DNA from: Agreia sp. PsM10
GTDB taxonomy: Bacteria; Actinomycetota; Actinomycetes; Actinomycetales; Microbacteriaceae
Assembly: GCF_030433855.1 (NCBI RefSeq)
Contig: NZ_JARUXC010000016.1
Location: forward strand, 22,979 to 86,978
Direction of reading: 5' to 3'
DNA: 64,000 nucleotides
Shown here: positions 6,802 to 14,560 of the stretch, one piece after another
Numbering within the stretch: the first letter of the stretch is position 1
How the letters are laid out: every line of letters begins with the position of its first letter
Made by a program: the position numbers and the translations under genes
Notes under the pieces: model-generated
What the model was told of the DNA's origin: nothing
Database searches by the model: none
The model's input: the letters and a program-made list of their open reading frames with translations, nothing else

Positions 6802-8172
6802 GTGAATTCACTTCTTCAGGATGCTCAGAAAGCGGCACGCAGAGTGGGCCTACCCAGCGACACGATCGTGATCAACGGTGGTCGCCCGCTGCGTGGAACC
6901 ATCGACGTGCGGGGCGCCAAGAACCTCGTGACCAAGGCGATGGTCGCGTCCCTTCTGGGCGACACGAAGAGCATTCTGCGCGACGTTCCCGACATCTCGG
7001 ATGTCAGCGTGGTCGCGAGCCTCCTCGAGGCGCACGGCGTCACGATCTCGGGCAGTGCCGAGACCGGCATCCTGATCTTCGACCCCAGCAATGTCGCCAG
7101 CGCCAACAGCGCCGAGATCGACGCGCTGTCGGGATCGAGCCGCATCCCCATCCTGTTCTGCGGGCCGCTGCTGCATCGTCTCGGTCACGCGTTCATCCCC
7201 GACCTCGGCGGCTGCCGCATCGGTGACCGGCCGATCGACTTCCACCTCGACGCGCTGCGCAAGTTCGGCGCCGTCGTCGATAAGCTTCCGAGCGGAATCG
7301 ACATCTCCGCGCCCAACGGTCTGCACGGCGCCAAGATCGAGTTCGCCTACCCCAGCGTCGGAGCGACCGAGCAGGTTCTGCTCACGGCCGTGCGGGTGAA
7401 GGGCACCACCGAGCTCAAGAACGCGGCCATCGAGCCCGAGATCATGGACCTCATCGCGGTTCTGCAGAAGATGGGCGCGATCATCTCGGTCGAGCCCAAC
7501 CGCGTCATCCTCATCGAGGGTGTCGACAGCCTCAAGGGCTACGACCACCGAGCACTGTTCGACCGCAACGAGGCCGCCAGCTGGGCCTCGGCCGCTCTGG
7601 CAACTGGCGGAGACATCACCTGCAAGGGCGCCAAGCAGCAGGACATGATGACGTTCCTCAACGTCTTCCGCAAGATCGGCGGAGCGTTCGACATCGAAGA
7701 GGACGGCATCCGGTTCTACCACCCGGGCGGCGACCTCAAGCCCGTGGTCATCGAGACAGACGTGCACCCCGGCTTCATGACCGACTGGCAGCAGCCGCTC
7801 ATCATCGCGCTTACCCAGGCCATCGGCACGTCGATCGTGCACGAGACCGTCTACGAAGACCGCTTCGGCTTCACCGACGCCCTCGTCGAGATGGGTGCCA
7901 ACATCCAGGTGCACAAGCACGGACTCGAAGGCGGCGAGCGACGCGTTCCTCGTCGTCCGCTCGAGCAGGCCGCCGTCATCACCGGTCCCACCAAGCTGCA
8001 TGGCAGCGAGATCGTCGTTCCCGACCTGCGCGGCGGCTTCAGCCACCTCATCGCAGCCCTGACCGCCGACGGCCGTTCGACCGTCAGCAATGTGGGACTC
8101 ATCGGTCGTGGCTACGGCGACTTCGTGGCCAAGCTCGAGAAGCTCGGAGCTGACTTCTCCTTCGAGCTGTGA
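6802..8172 (+). CDS. murA: UDP-N-acetylglucosamine 1-carboxyvinyltransferase
   Basis: First committed step of peptidoglycan synthesis: enolpyruvyl transfer from PEP to UDP-GlcNAc. The 456-residue protein has two EPSP-synthase-like domains. Visible key residues are the GAKN loop (Lys40-Asn41) and the fosfomycin-target cysteine, Cys138 in LGGCRIGDRP. The protein is about 30 residues longer than E. coli MurA, through an N-terminal leader peptide and internal stretches. The start is GTG at 6802. It overlaps plsC by 4 bp (GTGA), heading a murA-plsC-gpsA-ddl run that joins envelope precursor and phospholipid synthesis. With Cys138 present the enzyme is expected to be fosfomycin-sensitive (family knowledge). 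Confidence 0.96.
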   Translation: MNSLLQDAQKAARRVGLPSDTIVINGGRPLRGTIDVRGAKNLVTKAMVASLLGDTKSILRDVPDISDVSVVASLLEAHGVTISGSAETGILIFDPSNVASANSAEIDALSGSSRIPILFCGPLLHRLGHAFIPDLGGCRIGDRPIDFHLDALRKFGAVVDKLPSGIDISAPNGLHGAKIEFAYPSVGATEQVLLTAVRVKGTTELKNAAIEPEIMDLIAVLQKMGAIISVEPNRVILIEGVDSLKGYDHRALFDRNEAASWASAALATGGDITCKGAKQQDMMTFLNVFRKIGGAFDIEEDGIRFYHPGGDLKPVVIETDVHPGFMTDWQQPLIIALTQAIGTSIVHETVYEDRFGFTDALVEMGANIQVHKHGLEGGERRVPRRPLEQAAVITGPTKLHGSEIVVPDLRGGFSHLIAALTADGRSTVSNVGLIGRGYGDFVAKLEKLGADFSFEL

Positions 8173-8915
8173 CCGTGGCAGGTCAGCCGTCTGAGAAGAC
8201 CATCGGTTTTCGAGCCCTGGCCGCGGTGCTCGTGCCCTTTCTCTCGAGCATCGCGAAGATCGAGTTCACCGACCCGCAGAAGCTGCCCCGCACCGGCGCG
8301 TTCGTGCTCTCGCCGAACCATTACAGCAACATCGACCCGGTCATCATGGGCTGGTCGATCTGGAAGCTCGGCCGGGCACCGCGCTTTCTCGCGAAGGCCT
8401 CCCTGTTCCGGGTGCCCGTCGTCGGTGCGGTGTTGCGCGGCACCGGCCAGATCCCCGTCGAGAGGGCGGGTTCCGTTCGGGGCAGCGAACCGCTGAAGGC
8501 CGCCAACGAGCTGGCCGACAAGGGCAACGCTGTGATCATCTACCCCGAGGGAACGCTGACGCGCGATCCGCAGATCTGGCCCATGAAGGGAAAGACCGGC
8601 GCGGTGCGCATGGCGCTGGAGCAGAACCTGCCGCTCATCCCGGCCGCCCACTGGGGCACCCAGGCCGTCATGGCGCGCTACTCCAACAAGATCAGCCTCT
8701 TTCCCCGCAAGACCATCAAGGTCGCGTTCGGCGATCCCGTCGACCTCGACGAATTCCGCGGCAAGCCGATCAACTCGGCTCTGCTGACGGCGGCCACCGA
8801 GCTCGTGATGGCCGACATCACCGCGCTGCTCGAAGGTCTGCGTGGCGAGACCGCCCCGGTGGAACGCTGGAACCCTGCCGCGCACAACCAGAAGGAGACC
8901 GGTCGTTTTGAGTAG
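8169..8915 (+). CDS. plsC: 1-acyl-sn-glycerol-3-phosphate acyltransferase
   Basis: Acylates lysophosphatidic acid to phosphatidic acid at the membrane. The 248-residue protein carries the acyltransferase boxes in order: NHYSNID (H-x4-D catalytic box, about residue 50), the RGTGQIPVER block (about 94), YPEGTLTRD (about 127) and the LIPAAHWG block. An amphipathic N-terminus could anchor it. The GTG start overlaps the murA stop. Position just before gpsA fits phospholipid synthesis. A more general PlsC-like acyltransferase acting on another acceptor cannot be excluded. Confidence 0.9.
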   Translation: MTVAGQPSEKTIGFRALAAVLVPFLSSIAKIEFTDPQKLPRTGAFVLSPNHYSNIDPVIMGWSIWKLGRAPRFLAKASLFRVPVVGAVLRGTGQIPVERAGSVRGSEPLKAANELADKGNAVIIYPEGTLTRDPQIWPMKGKTGAVRMALEQNLPLIPAAHWGTQAVMARYSNKISLFPRKTIKVAFGDPVDLDEFRGKPINSALLTAATELVMADITALLEGLRGETAPVERWNPAAHNQKETGRFE

Positions 8916-10050
8916 GACCAGGCCCGTGGCGGTCGTCCCTCCCCGTCGCCGCGTGACCGTGCTCGGCGCAGGAAGTTGGGGAACGACCTTCGCCAAGATC
9001 CTCGCAGACGGCGGCAGCGACGTGACCCTGTGGGCGCGTCGCCCCGAACTCGCACGCGAGATCAGCGAGGCCAAGCGCAACAGCGACTACCTTCCCGGCA
9101 TCAACCTTCCGCTGGCGGTCACGGCCACGTCGAGCCTCGCCGACGCCCTCGCAGGTGCCGAGATGGTGTTCGTCTCGATTCCCAGCCAGAGCCTCCGCGA
9201 GAACCTCGCCGCGATCCGGCCGCTCCTGCCGAGCGACGCACTCGTGATCAGCCTCATGAAGGGCGTGGAGAAGAAATCCGGCCTGCGCATGAGCGAGGTG
9301 ATCGAGCTGGGACTGGAGATCGACCGCGATCGCATCGCCGTCGCATCCGGCCCCAATCTGGCGCTCGAGATCGCCAAGGAGCAGCCCACGGCCGCCGTGA
9401 TCTCGTCGCAGAGCCTCGAGACCGCACAGCGTGTCGCCATGGCGGCGAGTAACCGCTACTTCAGATCGTTCGTGAACACCGACGTCATCGGCACTGAGTT
9501 CGGCGGCGTGCTCAAGAACCTCATCGCGGTGGCCATCGGCATCGTCGACGGCGTGGGCTACGGCGAGAACACGAAGGCCTCGATCATCACCCGTGGTCTC
9601 GCCGAGATGACCGATTTCGCCGTGGCATACGGAGCCCACCCCGACACGCTCTCGGGTCTCGCCGGGCTCGGCGACCTCATCGCCACCAGCAGCTCGTCGT
9701 TGTCGCGCAACAACACGGCCGGTCGACTTCTGGGCCAGGGATACAGCTTCGCCGACGTGGTGAAGAGCATGCAGCAGACCGCCGAAGGTCTCGCTTCAGT
9801 CGCTCCGATCCTCGAGCTCGCGGCTGCCAAAGGCGTGGACATGCCCATCGTGAAGCAGGTCAGCGAGGTGCTGGCCGGTACGCTGAATCCCCGGGACATA
9901 GCTCCCCACCTGACGACGGACTCGGACGAGCCGCAGGGCGAAAGGACTATCGATGGCCGGAAAAACAGTGGTGGCTCTGCTTTTTGGGGGCCGTTCAAGC
10001 GAGCACTCGATCAGCTGCGCAACGGCGGGCGGGGTTCTTCACGCGATTGA
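8908..10050 (+). CDS. gpsA: NAD(P)-dependent glycerol-3-phosphate dehydrogenase
   Basis: Reduces dihydroxyacetone phosphate to sn-glycerol 3-phosphate for phospholipids. Rossmann motif VLGAGSWGTTFAKIL follows a short basic leader; then comes VSIPSQSLREN, the SLMKGVE block, ASGPNLALEIA, the catalytic lysine region EFGGVLKNLIAVAIG, and substrate loop GLAGLGDLIATSSS. The TTG at 8908 is preferred, with GAAGGAG 10 nt upstream, giving 380 residues; a GTG at 8926 is an alternative. The family normally ends at about HLTTDSDEPQGER; here the frame runs on 37 codons and overlaps ddl by 98 bp, so the last 35 or so residues are non-conserved. Confidence 0.93.
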   Translation: MSRTRPVAVVPPRRRVTVLGAGSWGTTFAKILADGGSDVTLWARRPELAREISEAKRNSDYLPGINLPLAVTATSSLADALAGAEMVFVSIPSQSLRENLAAIRPLLPSDALVISLMKGVEKKSGLRMSEVIELGLEIDRDRIAVASGPNLALEIAKEQPTAAVISSQSLETAQRVAMAASNRYFRSFVNTDVIGTEFGGVLKNLIAVAIGIVDGVGYGENTKASIITRGLAEMTDFAVAYGAHPDTLSGLAGLGDLIATSSSSLSRNNTAGRLLGQGYSFADVVKSMQQTAEGLASVAPILELAAAKGVDMPIVKQVSEVLAGTLNPRDIAPHLTTDSDEPQGERTIDGRKNSGGSAFWGPFKRALDQLRNGGRGSSRD

Positions 10051-11056
10051 CCGCGACCGGTTCGAGGTCATTCCCATCGGCATCACCGGCGAGGGATCGT
10101 TCGTTCTCGAAGACGACGACCCCGCCAAGTTCGCGATCGACGCCGAGGCCATGCCTCGCGTGCGCGACAACGGCACACGCATCCGCTGGCCCGACAGGGC
10201 GGGCGACCGCACGCTGACCGTCGAGCTCGCCGACGGCAGCTCGCGCAGCCTCGGCGAGGTGGATGTCGTGTTCCCGATCCTGCACGGACGCTTCGGCGAA
10301 GACGGCACGGTTCAGGGCATGCTCGAACTGCTCGGGCTGCCCTTTGTGGGATCGGGCGTTCTCGCATCGGCCCTGGGCATGGACAAGCACTTCACGAAGA
10401 CCGTTCTGCTGCAGGCGGGCATCGACGTCGCCCCGTGGACGACGGTGACGGCGCGTGAGTGGGCGGATGCTCCGGCGGCCGTCGCGGAGCGCGCCTCCGG
10501 CCTCGGGTTGCCGGCCTTCGTCAAGCCGGCTCGTGCCGGCTCGTCTGTCGGCGTCAGTCGCGTCACGGACTGGTCGCAGCTCGCCGAGGCGATGGAGATC
10601 GCCCTCGCCGAAGACAACAAGGTGCTGATCGAAGAGGGCATCGTGGGCCGAGAGGTAGAGTGCGGCGTGCTCGAGGGTCGTGACGGCGGCCCCACCCGGG
10701 TGTCGGTGGCGGGCGAGGTCGTGATGACCGACAGGGCCTTCTATGACTTCGATGCGAAGTACCTCGACGCCCCGGGTATCGAACTCGTGTGCCCGGCGCC
10801 GATGAGCGACGACGAGCTCGCCACGATGCAGAGCATCGCGGCAACGGCGTTCGAGGCCATCGGCGGAGCCGGACTCGCCCGCGTCGACTTCTTTCTCACC
10901 GAGAACGGCTTCGTGGTGAACGAGCTCAACACGATGCCCGGCTTCACCCCGATCTCGATGTTCCCGGCGTGCTGGATCGCATCGGGCCTGAGCTACCCGC
11001 AGCTCATCGACGAACTCATCGACCTGGCGCTGCCGGCGGCTGCGCCGGTCGAGTAG
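9953..11056 (+). CDS. ddl: D-alanine--D-alanine ligase
   Basis: ATP-dependent joining of two D-Ala for the peptidoglycan stem peptide. The 367-residue ATP-grasp enzyme starts VVALLFGGRSSEHSISCATA (N-terminal domain), has FPILHGRFGEDGTVQGMLEL and LGMDKHFTKTVL in the middle, the ATP-grasp lysine segment PAFVKPARAGSSVGV, and the C-terminal magnesium residues ARVDFFLTENGFVVNELNTMPGFTP. It is the vancomycin-sensitive D-Ala-D-Ala type by the conserved tyrosine region FYDFDAKYLD. AAAGGA sits 6 nt before the ATG, so the start is firm despite lying inside the end of gpsA. A REP palindrome follows the stop. Confidence 0.96.
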   Translation: MAGKTVVALLFGGRSSEHSISCATAGGVLHAIDRDRFEVIPIGITGEGSFVLEDDDPAKFAIDAEAMPRVRDNGTRIRWPDRAGDRTLTVELADGSSRSLGEVDVVFPILHGRFGEDGTVQGMLELLGLPFVGSGVLASALGMDKHFTKTVLLQAGIDVAPWTTVTAREWADAPAAVAERASGLGLPAFVKPARAGSSVGVSRVTDWSQLAEAMEIALAEDNKVLIEEGIVGREVECGVLEGRDGGPTRVSVAGEVVMTDRAFYDFDAKYLDAPGIELVCPAPMSDDELATMQSIAATAFEAIGGAGLARVDFFLTENGFVVNELNTMPGFTPISMFPACWIASGLSYPQLIDELIDLALPAAAPVE

Positions 11057-11062
11057 GTCGTC

Positions 11063-11107
11063 GTTCCCTGAGCCTGTCGAAGGGCCCCTTCGACAACCTC
11101 AGGGAAC
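11063..11107. repeat. complete REP-like palindrome between convergent ddl and FHA gene
   Basis: Two 22-base arms, GTTCCCTGAGCCTGTCGAAG-GG and its near-perfect inverted partner ending CCTCAGGGAAC, meet almost directly at 11084/11085. The RNA would fold into a long hairpin. It starts 7 bases after the ddl stop and ends 7 bases before the FHA gene stop, so it can end transcription from both sides. The same family occurs at 6131 and 59173. Confidence 0.88.
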
Positions 11108-11113
11108 GAAGGC

Positions 11114-12031
11114 CTATGCCTCGCCCGGCAGTGCCTTGCGGATGACGAGACGGGTCCAGGCGCCGACGAAGATGCGGTCGCCGTCGTGCACCTCGCGCCG
11201 CTGTCCGGGCTGGATGGCGTCGGTCGGCAGCTCTTCGCCGGCGGCCCCCACGAAGGTGCCGTTCGACGACTGCAGGTCTTCGACCCACCAGCGCTGACCG
11301 TCGGTGTTGAGCTGGCAGTGCCGTCGGGAGACGCCGCTGTCGGAGCCGCAATCGATCTGCGGGTGGATGTCGCGGGAGACCGAGGTGCGCCCCACCAGGA
11401 GGCTGCTCTGCTTCAGAACGACGATCTCGGGGAGGCCGCCCGACGGCAGCGGGTCGTCGGACTTCTGCGCCGCGTACCACTCGGGGTCGATCCAGACCTC
11501 GGCCACCCACACGGTGTCGCCTTCGATGGTCGACGCTGCTGGCGACGAGGAGACGGGGCCGGTGGCGGCCTCGGGCTCAGGAGAGGCCGCTCCGGCGGGC
11601 TCGACCGTGGGCTGGCCCTCGATGGCCGGTGCCTCGACGTAGCCGGGATCGGTGCTCGCCTCGTGCTTGCCGAGGTCGTTCTCCTCGATGTCGAGACTCG
11701 ACACCGGGGCGATGACGGGAACGACGGCCGGCGCGTTCGGCACAGGTGCCGGAGCCGTGAGCGGTGCCGCGAATCCCGGTGCGTCGGGGTCGGGCTCGGG
11801 CAGGGAGCCCGTGGTGAAGTCGTATCCGCAGTTCTCGCAGAACAGAGCGTCGGGCAGGTTCGGGAACGAGCAGTTCGGGCAGGTGATCGGCTCACCCGAA
11901 CCCGACGACGGCGTCGACGAGGGGGCAGCGACGGGCGCTGCCGGTGCAGGAGCGGCGGCGGCCATCGGCGTTCCGCAGACGTCGCAGTAGTCGGTCGATT
12001 CCGACGAGTGTCCGTTGGGGCAGAGGGTCAT
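11114..12031 (-). CDS. zinc-ribbon and FHA domain protein, last gene of the pknG operon
   Basis: A 305-residue protein. A short zinc module at the N-terminus (C4, H8, C16, C19; YCDVCGTP) is followed by an Ala/Pro linker, a second ribbon (CPNCSFPNLPDALFCENCG, about residue 52), a 90-residue acidic, probably disordered region, and a C-terminal FHA domain from about 205. The FHA phosphothreonine pocket is intact: GRTS, SRRHC and SSNGTFV. Such domains bind phosphothreonine peptides, so it is the likely reader of the kinase in this operon, comparable in role to mycobacterial GarA, although it lacks GarA's N-terminal ETTS site. Its ATG overlaps the vWA gene stop by 4 bp. Confidence 0.85.
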   Translation of the reverse strand: MTLCPNGHSSESTDYCDVCGTPMAAAAPAPAAPVAAPSSTPSSGSGEPITCPNCSFPNLPDALFCENCGYDFTTGSLPEPDPDAPGFAAPLTAPAPVPNAPAVVPVIAPVSSLDIEENDLGKHEASTDPGYVEAPAIEGQPTVEPAGAASPEPEAATGPVSSSPAASTIEGDTVWVAEVWIDPEWYAAQKSDDPLPSGGLPEIVVLKQSSLLVGRTSVSRDIHPQIDCGSDSGVSRRHCQLNTDGQRWWVEDLQSSNGTFVGAAGEELPTDAIQPGQRREVHDGDRIFVGAWTRLVIRKALPGEA

Positions 12032-13308
12032 TTGCGCACCCGCGTCGTCTTCGTCGACGCCGTGTCGAGGGCCATCTCGTCGAGCTTCGCCACGTCGCGG
12101 CGCAGCCGCACGGTGCCCTCGTTCGCGTCGTCGATCTCCACGACCTTGCGCAGTTTGGCGGTGGCCTCGTCGTTGCCCGTCTCTGCTGCGAGCTGAACAG
12201 CGCGGCCGAGTTTGACGGTGGCGGTCGCGGCGTCGCCTGCGGCCTTGGCCGCGAGCCCGTCCTGGATGGCGGAGGCCAGCTCGGTCTGGCCCGTGTAGTG
12301 CGCCACGGCCGGATCGATGCGCGCCGTCAGCGCGTCGTCGTTCGACCAGCGCGCCTTCACGAGACCGGATGCGACGACCTCGTCGCGCACGGTGAGCTGC
12401 ACCCGCGCGGCGAGCTGCTCCGAGCCGACGGGCTTCGACGCGACCCTCACGGCCACGTGGTAATCGCGCGACTCGTCGCCCCATGAGCCCGTGGGGTACG
12501 ACCCCGTGAGCGGATTCACCATCGTCTTGCGCGTGGTGAGGTCTTCGACGGTCGGCGCCACCTGGCGTACGAACAGCACCTCGGAGCCCTGGGGTGCCCA
12601 CACCCGCAGGTCGGCCGATGCCACACCGCGGCCCATCGACTGCTTGATGATGCTCTCGAAGTCGGCGGCCATGTCGGCCGGCTTGGCGATGAGGTCGACC
12701 GTTCCGAGCAGCGCCGTGGCGATCTGGCGCAGCTCGTCGACCTGCCAGCGAGAGCCGACACCGCGGGCGTCGCACTGGAAGACCCCGGTGGCGTTGTAGA
12801 TGGCCTGGCTCAGCGCCTGCGCCGACTCGTGCTCGTTCTTGCCGTCTGTCAGAAGGATGGCGTGGCGCTGTGTGGCCTGCGGGGTGGCCTGGAAGAGCTC
12901 GCGGGCCAGCGTCAGCCAGGTTCCCATCGCCGTTCCGCCCGAGGGCTGGAAGGCGGCGATCGCCTGCTTGGCGGCGGCGCGCGCACCCGGCTCCATCTGA
13001 ACCATGGGGAGCCGTGCGTTCGGGTAGGGGAACGCGCGGGCTGCCGTGTCGGTGCCCGAGATCACGGCGAACCAGGTGCCGTCGAGGATCTGGTCGACCG
13101 CGACGGAGGCCGCGTGCTTGGCCGCCCCGAGGTTCTCACCGGTCATCGAGCCCGAGGTGTCGACGATGATGATCTCGCCCGCGGCCATGCCCTGACCCTG
13201 ACCCGCCTGGCCCGCGCCGGCGACCGTGACGGTCACGATGGCGTGAACGTCTGTGGCCCCGTCTGAGAGGAATTCATTCTGGAAAACGCTGGCGGTGAAC
13301 TCTGCCAT
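12028..13308 (-). CDS. vWA (von Willebrand factor A) domain protein
   Basis: A 426-residue soluble protein. The vWA domain covers about 20-220 with a complete metal-ion-dependent adhesion site: D50-T-S-G-S54 (DTSGSM), a threonine in PSGGTAMGTW, and an aspartate in ILLTDGKNEHE. A beta-rich region follows (about 230-340), then a helical Ala-rich C-terminus. It has no signal peptide. vWA proteins of this layout sit with PP2C phosphatases and kinases in TerY-P type stress triads (family knowledge), and here it lies directly between the PP2C and FHA genes. GAGGAG precedes the ATG by 6 nt. It probably binds partner proteins through Mg2+; the partner is unknown. Confidence 0.85.
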   Translation of the reverse strand: MAEFTASVFQNEFLSDGATDVHAIVTVTVAGAGQAGQGQGMAAGEIIIVDTSGSMTGENLGAAKHAASVAVDQILDGTWFAVISGTDTAARAFPYPNARLPMVQMEPGARAAAKQAIAAFQPSGGTAMGTWLTLARELFQATPQATQRHAILLTDGKNEHESAQALSQAIYNATGVFQCDARGVGSRWQVDELRQIATALLGTVDLIAKPADMAADFESIIKQSMGRGVASADLRVWAPQGSEVLFVRQVAPTVEDLTTRKTMVNPLTGSYPTGSWGDESRDYHVAVRVASKPVGSEQLAARVQLTVRDEVVASGLVKARWSNDDALTARIDPAVAHYTGQTELASAIQDGLAAKAAGDAATATVKLGRAVQLAAETGNDEATAKLRKVVEIDDANEGTVRLRRDVAKLDEMALDTASTKTTRVRK

Positions 13309-13333
13309 GGGAGACTCCTCTATCTGTCACAGA

Positions 13334-14560
13334 TCAGGCCGGCTGGGCCGGTGTAGGTACAACGCTATCGAATCGAGCGAGCGCGGCGGTGATGTTGTCC
13401 TGTCCACCCTGCTCGTTGGCCCAGTCGACGAGGGCCGAGGCGACCTGCACGGGGTTGGTGCCGACCGATCCGACGACCCGGTGCACGAGTTGGGCGAGAT
13501 CGTCGGCGTCGGAGCAGTAGTTCCACAGACCGTCGGAGCAGACGAGGATCCAGCCCGCGCCCGTGGGATATGTGGGGACGACGTGGGGCACCTCGTCGGG
13601 GGAGTCGGCGCCGAGCCATCGGGTGATCGAGTGCGCCTGAGGTGCGCTCTCGGCCTGTTGGCGCGACATGCCGTGGGCCATCATCTCCTGCGACCAGGAA
13701 TCGTCGGTGGTCAGCTGCCGGGACTTCCCGTCGTCGGCGATCCAGTAGACGCGGCTGTCTCCGACGCCGCCCACAACCACGAGCGGTCCGTCGATGACGG
13801 CGGCCGCGAAGGTGCACGACGGCGGGTTCGTTCTGGCCGCCAGCTCGCCGATCGCCTCGTAGATCGCGGCGCTCGCGCGCTCGCCGGCCTCGAGCATCCG
13901 GCCCGACCACCGAGCCTGGGCGTACTCGTCGCCGTGACCGTCGGCCACGTCCGTCACGCGCCCCGCTTCGAGGATGGCGGTGGCCGCGCGCGCTGCTGCG
14001 AGGCTCGCCTTGTCGGAGCCCGGGGTCGATGAAACGCCGTCGCAGACGACCAGCACCGCGAACTCGCCGACCTGCGGGTCTGCCGACAGCGCCATCGCGT
14101 CTTCGTTGATCTCGTGCCGGATGCCGCGGTCGCACACGCCGCCGACCCAGGCTGCGGGCGCCTCCTGCCAGTGGTCGCGCTCGCTCTGGGCCGGTTTGCC
14201 GCAGAGCTCGCAGTATCCGTCGTCGGCGATGCTGCCACCGCAGTAGACGCACGCCCGGCGCGGAGCCGCGGTGGAGGACGTGGCCTCGTCGGCTTCGGCG
14301 TGCGTGTCGTCGGTGGTCTCGGGGTCTGCGCTCACCTCGACCAGTTCGCCGAGCTGGGTGCCGCACTCCTCGCAGAACTTGGCGTCGGGATCGTTGACGG
14401 TGGCACAGGCGGGGCAGACGATGAGCGCCGCGGCGACAGGAGCCTCGGCCGCAGCGGGGGCATCGGCTTCAGCAGGGGTCTCCGGGGTTGATTCCGGCTG
14501 GGCCGCGTCAGGAGCAGTCGGGGGAGACGTCTCGGCGATCTCGTCGGGGGCGCCGCTCAC
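13334..14560 (-). CDS. PP2C family Ser/Thr phosphatase with zinc-ribbon N-terminus
   Basis: A 408-residue protein. Residues 1-45 are an Ala/Glu/Pro-rich lead; a first ribbon CPACATVNDPDAKFCEECG follows, an acidic linker, then a second ribbon CVYCGGSIADDGYCELCG. The PP2C domain fills about 155-400 with all metal and catalytic motifs: RHEINEDA, VVCDGVSS, GGVGDSRVYW, LVCSDGLWNY and GGQDNITAAL. It should remove phosphate from Ser/Thr of the PknG kinase or its targets. The GTG start at 14560 overlaps the kinase stop by 4 bp, so both enzymes are made together. Zinc ribbons are not usual on PP2C and are shared in form with the kinase and FHA proteins. Confidence 0.9.
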   Translation of the reverse strand: MSGAPDEIAETSPPTAPDAAQPESTPETPAEADAPAAAEAPVAAALIVCPACATVNDPDAKFCEECGTQLGELVEVSADPETTDDTHAEADEATSSTAAPRRACVYCGGSIADDGYCELCGKPAQSERDHWQEAPAAWVGGVCDRGIRHEINEDAMALSADPQVGEFAVLVVCDGVSSTPGSDKASLAAARAATAILEAGRVTDVADGHGDEYAQARWSGRMLEAGERASAAIYEAIGELAARTNPPSCTFAAAVIDGPLVVVGGVGDSRVYWIADDGKSRQLTTDDSWSQEMMAHGMSRQQAESAPQAHSITRWLGADSPDEVPHVVPTYPTGAGWILVCSDGLWNYCSDADDLAQLVHRVVGSVGTNPVQVASALVDWANEQGGQDNITAALARFDSVVPTPAQPA

